This document shows, in pieces, positions 14,948 to 19,597 of a stretch of 19,597 nt of DNA. The notes beneath the pieces are model-generated. The model worked only from the letters and a program-made list of their open reading frames with translations, was not told the DNA's origin and made no database searches. The position numbers and the translations under genes were made by a program. This DNA is from Desulfobulbaceae bacterium UBA2276 (GTDB lineage Bacteria > Desulfobacterota > Desulfobulbia > Desulfobulbales > Desulfocapsaceae), in contig DDWW01000030.1 in assembly GCA_002347085.1 (NCBI GenBank), forward strand, positions 1 to 19,597, in the 5' to 3' direction. Numbering within the stretch: the stretch's first letter is position 1; every line of letters starts with the position of its first letter.

Positions 14948-15195
14948 CCCGTGATGATATTAAGGATCTCATTCTGGAGATCATCAAAGATATAGATGAG
15001 GATGCCGATTTTGAGACCTTGCAGGCCGACCAGCCCCTGCGCGACCAATTAGATCTTGATTCCATGGATTTTCTTGATATCGTGATGGAGCTCCGCAAGC
15101 GACACAAACTCCAGATCCCGGAAGGAGATTATCCCCAGTTAGCCTCCCTGAGCAGTTGCGTCAACTACCTGGAACCCCTTCTTAAAAACGTCTGA
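14944..15195 (+). CDS. Acyl carrier protein, cluster-specific
   Basis: An 83-residue acidic carrier protein. The phosphopantetheine attachment site is Ser40 in DLDSMDFLDIV, close to the usual DSL/DSM motif, followed by a helix II of the sequence VMELRKRH. The N-terminal helix DDIKDLILEIIKDI is typical of ACPs. GGAG sits 5 bases before the ATG. The gene lies 233 bases after the ketosynthase and 14 bases before the first flavoprotein gene, so it should supply the carrier on which the cluster's chain is built and dehydrogenated. It looks less like housekeeping AcpP (DSLDTVE) than a dedicated variant. Confidence 0.93.
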   Translation: MTRDDIKDLILEIIKDIDEDADFETLQADQPLRDQLDLDSMDFLDIVMELRKRHKLQIPEGDYPQLASLSSCVNYLEPLLKNV

Positions 15196-15209
15196 TTGGA
15201 GCACTGAAG

Positions 15210-16601
15210 GTGCGCGTCCCTCTGGTTGTTATCGGCGGCGGTCTCTCGGGACTGGCCGCCGCTATTCGTTTTGCCCGTTTCAATTCAGAGGTCCTGATCC
15301 TGGAAAAACATTCCCGGGTCGGTGGCCTCAACTCTTATTATTACCGCCACAATTCCCTGCTTGAGACCGGACTCCACGCCATCACCAACTTTGCCCCGCC
15401 CCAGGAAAAAAACGCCCCGCTCAACCGCTTGTTCCGCCAACTGAAACTGCGGCGCCAGGACTTTATCTTTCATGAACAGATCCAAAGCGAAATCCACTTT
15501 GCCGGTCAAAAATCACTGTTTTTTAGCAACAATTTCGAGATATTACACGAAGAGATCCACAGAAAATTTCCCGGCAGCGCGCCGCAATTTGACACATTAC
15601 TCCAGACCATCAAGGAATATGACCCTTTCCAGACCGCGACCTTTCGCTCGGCCCGAGCCCTGCTGACCACAACCCTGAACAACCCGCTCCTGGTGGACAT
15701 GCTGCTCTGTCCGCTGATGTTTTACGGCTCAAGCGTTGAAAACGACATGGATCTGGGCCAGTTTGTCATCATGTTTCGGGCGATCTTCCTGGAAGGGATG
15801 TTCCGACCCGAGGGCAGTATCAAGGACTTTTTGGAGATCCTGCTTCAGCAGTATCAAGGGTTTGGCGGCAAGATCCGTCTGCAGGCCCCGGTGTCTCGAA
15901 TCATCCATCAAGACAAAAAGGTAATCGGGGTAGAGCTTGCCGACGGCGAGGTAATCGAGTGCGATGCCCTGATCTCAACCATCGGCCATGACGAGACCCT
16001 GTCCTGCCTCGCTGCGCCGTCCGCCCCATCTCTCCATCAATCTCGCCCCCGGCTTGGCTTTGTTGAGTCCATCTTCCGATTACCCGCCGACCATAGAGAT
16101 CTTCCTCAGGACAAAACTATTATTTTTTACAATACAAACAAGACATTCCGCTATCAACGACCTGAAAATCGAGTTGATTATTCGAGCGGGGTCATCTGCT
16201 TCCCCGGGAACTTCCAGGGACTGCGCCCGCAGCCATACCTTGAGGTGCGCGCTACCCATCTTGCCGACTATTCAAGCTGGAAGTCTCTTGCCGCTGACCG
16301 GCCCACATATCTTGCGGCCAAGATGGAGACCGCCGGCCAGTCGAAAGAGGCCCTTGAGAATATAATTGGCAATTTCACCCAACATATTGTATATGAGGAT
16401 ACCTTCACACCCCTCACCATCGAACGCTTTACCGCCAAGAAAGAAGGCGCTATTTACGGGAGCCCCGACAAGATCAAGGATGGCGACATCGGCTACCACA
16501 ATCTCTTTCTGGCCGGCACCGACCAAGGTTTTCTGGGTATTATCGGCTCCATGCTGAGTGGTGTTTCCATGGTCAACCAACATATTCTTCCCCGACTGTA
16601 A
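15210..16601 (+). CDS. CrtI/retinol-saturase-like FAD-dependent oxidoreductase, copy 1
   Basis: A 463-residue flavoprotein of the phytoene desaturase / carotenoid isomerase superfamily. The N-terminal dinucleotide fold VVIGGGLSGLAAAIRFA (GxGxxG at 9-14) is followed by Glu32 in LILEKH and the RVGGLNS loop, and the C terminus has the FAD-closing LFLAGTDQGFLGIIGSMLSG motif. Family members desaturate, saturate or isomerise polyenes. The position immediately after a dedicated ACP suggests that it acts on acyl-ACP rather than a free carotenoid, but no carotenoid backbone genes (crtB, crtE) are here to compare. The start is GTG at 15210 with GGAG 8 bases upstream. No membrane helices are seen. Specificity cannot be assigned. 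Confidence 0.9.
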   Translation: MRVPLVVIGGGLSGLAAAIRFARFNSEVLILEKHSRVGGLNSYYYRHNSLLETGLHAITNFAPPQEKNAPLNRLFRQLKLRRQDFIFHEQIQSEIHFAGQKSLFFSNNFEILHEEIHRKFPGSAPQFDTLLQTIKEYDPFQTATFRSARALLTTTLNNPLLVDMLLCPLMFYGSSVENDMDLGQFVIMFRAIFLEGMFRPEGSIKDFLEILLQQYQGFGGKIRLQAPVSRIIHQDKKVIGVELADGEVIECDALISTIGHDETLSCLAAPSAPSLHQSRPRLGFVESIFRLPADHRDLPQDKTIIFYNTNKTFRYQRPENRVDYSSGVICFPGNFQGLRPQPYLEVRATHLADYSSWKSLAADRPTYLAAKMETAGQSKEALENIIGNFTQHIVYEDTFTPLTIERFTAKKEGAIYGSPDKIKDGDIGYHNLFLAGTDQGFLGIIGSMLSGVSMVNQHILPRL

Positions 16602-16617
16602 ATAACAGATCAACTTC

Positions 16618-18024
16618 ATGCCCCTCTCTTTAGACAAAGCTGCCGACCACTACGATGTAATTGTTATCGGCTCCGGCCTTGGCGGCCTGACCACTGCTAA
16701 ACGGTTGGCCTATTGCGGCCACAAGGTACTGCTCCTGGAGTTCCACCATCAGTTAGGTGGTCTTGCCACCTGGTTCAAACGCAAAGGCCATATCTTCGAC
16801 ATCTCGCTCCATGGTTTTCCCTACGGCATGGTCAAGACCTGCAAAAAATATTGGACCAAGGAGATCACGGAATCCATTGTCCAGCTCAAGAATATCGTCT
16901 TTGACAACCCGCAGTTTTCTCTGAAGACCACCTTTGACCGTCTCGATTTCACCAACCTGCTGACCCAAAAATTCAAGATTTCCCAGGCAATCATCGACAG
17001 TTTTTTCGCCACGGTGGCCGGGATGAATTTTTACGACGATCAGACCATGACCACCCGCGAGTTGTTTGAGAAGTTCTTCCCAGGTCGCAGCGATGTCCAT
17101 CGCCTGCTCATGGAGCCCATCACCTACGCCAACGGTTCAACCCTGGATGACCCGGCTATTACCTACGGGATTGTCTTTTCCAACTTCATGAATAAGGGGG
17201 TCTTCACCTTTGAGGGCGGAACCGACCGACTCATCGAGATGATGACCTATGATCTTGAAAAAAACGGGGTGACAATCTGTACCAGGGCCAAAGTTGAGCG
17301 GATTATTGTCGAGAAAGGAAAGGTGCGCGGCGTTGAAGTGAACGGCAGGGTCATCAGCGCCCCGGCCGTTGTCTCCAACAGCGGCATCACCAATACCATC
17401 TTTGACCTGGCCCCGCGCGACGCCTTTTCCGATGAGTTTCTGGCCAAGGCCGACGCGATTCGGGTCAACAACTCCAGCTGTCAGGTCTATATCGGGCTGA
17501 AACAGGAATGCGAGATAGAAGATAAGGGCGACCTGCTCTTTACCTCCACCGCACCGGTCTTCGACTCTTCAGAATTGCTTGATATGCACACCCGGTCCAA
17601 GACCTTCTCGGTCTATTACCCCAAGACCCGACCCGGACATGATCGCTACACTATTGTCGCCTCGATGAACAGCCACTACGACAACTGGAACTCGCTCACT
17701 CCGGCTGCCTACGAGACCGAGAAACAGGCCTTAATCGATCGGACCCTGGTTGATCTGAATCGTTATTTTCCAGGGGTCAACGACAAAATAGACTGGCTGG
17801 AGGCAGCTACCCCCAAGACCTTCAACCGCTACACCCTCCATACCCGCGGCACTTCCTTCGGCACTAAATTCGAGGGGTTGGCGGTCTCCCGCTCTCTCTT
17901 CAAGGAGGTTGCCGGGCTCTTTCATGTCGGCTCGGTGGGGATCATCATGTCCGGCTGGCTGGGGGCCATCAATTACGGGGTTATTGTCGCCAATGATGTT
18001 GACGCCTACATCCGCAGTGCATAA
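16618..18024 (+). CDS. CrtI/retinol-saturase-like FAD-dependent oxidoreductase, copy 2
   Basis: A 468-residue second member of the same superfamily, 16 bases after copy 1. It has DVIVIGSGLGGLTTAKRLA (GxGxxG at 18-23), Glu41 in LLLEFHHQ, the LGGLATWFKRKGHIFD block characteristic of phytoene desaturase/RetSat proteins, and a C-terminal LFHVGSVGIIMSGWLGAINYG region. The two copies share only the family motifs, so they are not a recent duplication and probably do different steps. The middle contains a FEGGTDRLIEMM segment, the conserved family motif before the second FAD-contact strand. The ATG start has a weak ribosome binding site, so coupling to copy 1 is likely. The exact reaction is unknown. 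Confidence 0.9.
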   Translation: MPLSLDKAADHYDVIVIGSGLGGLTTAKRLAYCGHKVLLLEFHHQLGGLATWFKRKGHIFDISLHGFPYGMVKTCKKYWTKEITESIVQLKNIVFDNPQFSLKTTFDRLDFTNLLTQKFKISQAIIDSFFATVAGMNFYDDQTMTTRELFEKFFPGRSDVHRLLMEPITYANGSTLDDPAITYGIVFSNFMNKGVFTFEGGTDRLIEMMTYDLEKNGVTICTRAKVERIIVEKGKVRGVEVNGRVISAPAVVSNSGITNTIFDLAPRDAFSDEFLAKADAIRVNNSSCQVYIGLKQECEIEDKGDLLFTSTAPVFDSSELLDMHTRSKTFSVYYPKTRPGHDRYTIVASMNSHYDNWNSLTPAAYETEKQALIDRTLVDLNRYFPGVNDKIDWLEAATPKTFNRYTLHTRGTSFGTKFEGLAVSRSLFKEVAGLFHVGSVGIIMSGWLGAINYGVIVANDVDAYIRSA

Positions 18025-18096
18025 TCAGGTATATAAACCCTTAGCCTTTTCCCCCTTTAACAATTGACAAACAAAACAACCTGAGCAGAGACGAAA

Positions 18097-18837
18097 TTGA
18101 CCACCTTTATCGATCAAAAAGTTGTTGTCACCGGAGCCAGCCGGGGAATAGGACGGGCAATCAGCCTGGCCTTTCTGGAGGCCGGTGCGCAGGTCATCGG
18201 GATTTATGGCGGGAACAGCGACGCGGCCCAGGCCTTTGCCCAGGAATGCGACCAGTTTGGCGACAGGCTGCAACTCCATCAATGCGATGTCGCCGACAGC
18301 ACCCAGGTTGCGAACTTTTTCCAGCAGATAGAAGAGCAGTTTGACACTATTGATGTCTTGATCAACAACGCCGGCATCCGCCGTGATGGCCTGCTGGCCC
18401 TCATGGACAGCACGGACTGGCAACAGGTGATTGATGTCAACCTTACCGGCACCTTTAATATGTCTAAACAAGCAGTCTTGCTGATGATGAAGCATAAATA
18501 TGGGAGGATCATCAATATCACCTCCCCGGTAGCCCATCTTGGTTTTGCAGGTCAGACCAACTATGCGGCCTCCAAGGCCGGGCAGATCGGCATGACCCGC
18601 TCTCTGGCCAAAGAAACAGCGCGTAAAAAGATTACCGTCAACTGTGTATCTCCCGGATTTATTGCCACAGATTTCCTTGACGACCTGAGCGATGAGCAAC
18701 TTGCCGCCTATAAAAATCTGGTCCCCATGCGCCGTTTTGGCAGGCCCGAAGAAGTGGCGGACGCGGTTCTCTTTCTGGCCGGCCCCCAGGCCTCCTACAT
18801 CACGGGTACGGTGCTGGAAGTCAACGGGGGTCTGTGA
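18097..18837 (+). CDS. 3-oxoacyl-ACP reductase, FabG-like SDR
   Basis: A 246-residue classical short-chain dehydrogenase that should reduce the 3-ketoacyl-ACP made by the ketosynthase, using NADPH. Visible are the cofactor loop TGASRGIG (12-19), NNAG (90-93), Asn115, and the catalytic Ser143, Tyr156 and Lys160 in NYAASK. The C-terminal YITGTVLEVNGGL is typical of FabG. The start is TTG at 18097 (MTTFIDQKVVVTGAS), 72 bases after the second flavoprotein; no in-frame ATG fits the N terminus. It is 6 bases before the dehydratase gene, so the two are almost certainly cotranscribed. Confidence 0.93.
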   Translation: MTTFIDQKVVVTGASRGIGRAISLAFLEAGAQVIGIYGGNSDAAQAFAQECDQFGDRLQLHQCDVADSTQVANFFQQIEEQFDTIDVLINNAGIRRDGLLALMDSTDWQQVIDVNLTGTFNMSKQAVLLMMKHKYGRIINITSPVAHLGFAGQTNYAASKAGQIGMTRSLAKETARKKITVNCVSPGFIATDFLDDLSDEQLAAYKNLVPMRRFGRPEEVADAVLFLAGPQASYITGTVLEVNGGL

Positions 18838-18843
18838 TTCACC

Positions 18844-19305
18844 ATGAAAGGCAGCCTTCATATCGACCCGATCATCACCGCCCTGATCCCGCACCGGCCG
18901 CCTTTCCTCTGGGTCGACACCATTATCAGCTATGAAAACGGCGCCATCGTTACGGAAAAGACCATCCCCGAGGATCTCGATATCTTCAAAGGACATTACC
19001 CCGATCACCCTATCCTGCCGGGGGTGATCCTCTGTGAGGCCCTGTTTCAGACGGGGGCCCTGTTGATTGCCCGGATGGTGCAAGACGCGCTGGAAAAAGA
19101 GCCGACAAAATCCGGCATCCCTGTGCTCAGCCGTATCGGCGGCGCCCGCTTCAGACGTCCGGTAGGCCCGGGCAGCACTCTCCAGATGCAGGTAAAGCTG
19201 AAGGAAAAGATTGCCGAGGCCTGGTTCCTGAAAGGAGTCCTGCGGGTCAAAGAAAAAATCGCCGTCCAGGTTGATTTTTCCTGCACCATGACTCAGGCCC
19301 TGTAA
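18844..19305 (+). CDS. 3-hydroxyacyl-ACP dehydratase, FabZ-like hotdog protein
   Basis: A 153-residue hotdog-fold dehydratase expected to remove water from 3-hydroxyacyl-ACP to give the trans-2-enoyl chain. The start of the domain has IPHRPPFLWVDTI, followed by the active-site helix GHYPDHPILPGVILCEALFQ with catalytic His51 and Glu65, equivalent to the FabZ His/Glu pair. FabZ proteins make only the 2-enoyl product; FabA-like isomerisation cannot be read from sequence. It starts 6 bases after FabG with an ATG. No enoyl-ACP reductase is visible in the window, so the cluster as seen could leave double bonds in place. Confidence 0.93.
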   Translation: MKGSLHIDPIITALIPHRPPFLWVDTIISYENGAIVTEKTIPEDLDIFKGHYPDHPILPGVILCEALFQTGALLIARMVQDALEKEPTKSGIPVLSRIGGARFRRPVGPGSTLQMQVKLKEKIAEAWFLKGVLRVKEKIAVQVDFSCTMTQAL

Positions 19306-19307
19306 TC

Positions 19308-19553
19308 ATGGACAATTCCGGCGCCGCCATTCCTGCCGGCGCGACCACCTCAAGCACCCAAGACGCTGACATAAGCGACAACGAGCCACGCTTTTACTGT
19401 ATCTACTGCGCGCAGAAAAAAGTTCGCCTGCACGGCCGCTGACACAATGCCAAGGCCGTCTGCACGGGGTGCGGAATGATCTCGGCAATTGATGCGTACA
19501 AGGATCAATTTGAGGTCTGGCAGGAAAATTTATGCCGGCAAGCGAGCAGTTGA
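19308..19553 (+). CDS. Small zinc-ribbon-like protein with an in-frame TGA at codon 45
   Basis: The ATG at 19308 is two bases past the dehydratase stop. The frame encodes 44 residues ending in FYCIYCAQKKVRLHGR, then TGA (19440-19442). Reading through, the same frame continues for 36 codons with AVCTGCGMIS to a second TGA at 19551. Cys31, Cys34, Cys52 and Cys55 would form a four-cysteine zinc ribbon only if the TGA is read. In similar ribbons an aromatic residue stands seven positions before the third cysteine, exactly at the TGA, so a TGG-to-TGA nonsense change is the simplest reading. Selenocysteine insertion is possible in this type of organism but the downstream fold is not convincing. Function unknown; no homologue identified. 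Confidence 0.45.
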
Positions 19554-19597
19554 TATTTTATGCAAATGGGGTATTTTAGAGGCCGTTGCTGAAAAGA

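Noticed and set aside
18025..19083. A 352-codon open frame on the minus strand across the fabG and fabZ genes
   Set aside because: It lies antisense to two genes with complete catalytic motifs, has no recognisable domain, and long antisense frames are common opposite GC-rich coding sequence.
1..19597. CRISPR array, prophage or integrative element
   Set aside because: No regularly spaced direct repeats, integrase, transposase or phage structural genes were seen.

Overview
The window looks like chromosome from a Desulfobacterota (former Deltaproteobacteria) organism, most plausibly a Desulfobulbales-type sulfur or sulfate metaboliser. This is an inference from gene content: the order rplY, prs, tRNA-Gln, ispE, a DUF1844 protein, SerA with a C-terminal ACT domain, a rubrerythrin, and a NtrC/PilR-type two-component pair. 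No 16S rRNA or lineage marker is present to settle it.

Layout. (1) 1-5496, minus strand: housekeeping genes, read right to left as tatC, serA, DUF1844, ispE, tRNA-Gln(UUG), prs and the 5' part of rplY (L25), which runs off the left edge. tatC is broken by a one-base frameshift in a 9-base homopolymer. (2) 5684-11510, plus strand: a peptidoglycan pair (LdtD/YcbB-like L,D-transpeptidase and MepK/YcbK-like M15 endopeptidase with a twin-arginine leader), a GIY-YIG protein, then a sigma-54 response regulator and a PilS-like membrane histidine kinase. (3) 11668-13269, minus strand: rubrerythrin and a thioredoxin-reductase-like flavoprotein with CxxC but a degraded NAD(P)H site. Inverted repeats lie at 11531-11573 and 12207-12282. 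(4) 13469-19305, plus strand: a lipid or polyene biosynthesis cluster, comprising a KAS II-like ketosynthase, an acyl carrier protein, two different CrtI/retinol-saturase-like flavoproteins, a FabG-like reductase and a FabZ-like dehydratase. A small four-cysteine zinc-ribbon reading frame with an in-frame TGA follows at 19308-19553.

The most notable system is block 4. One KS, one dedicated ACP, a reductase, a dehydratase and two phytoene-desaturase-like enzymes form a near-complete acyl-elongation and dehydrogenation set. It resembles the candidate ladderane clusters of anammox bacteria and could build a polyunsaturated or cyclised acyl chain on its own carrier protein. The chemistry is inferred, not shown. 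Blocks 1 and 2 may be linked: the MepK-like protein has a Tat leader, and the only tatC visible is frameshifted in a slippage-prone tract.
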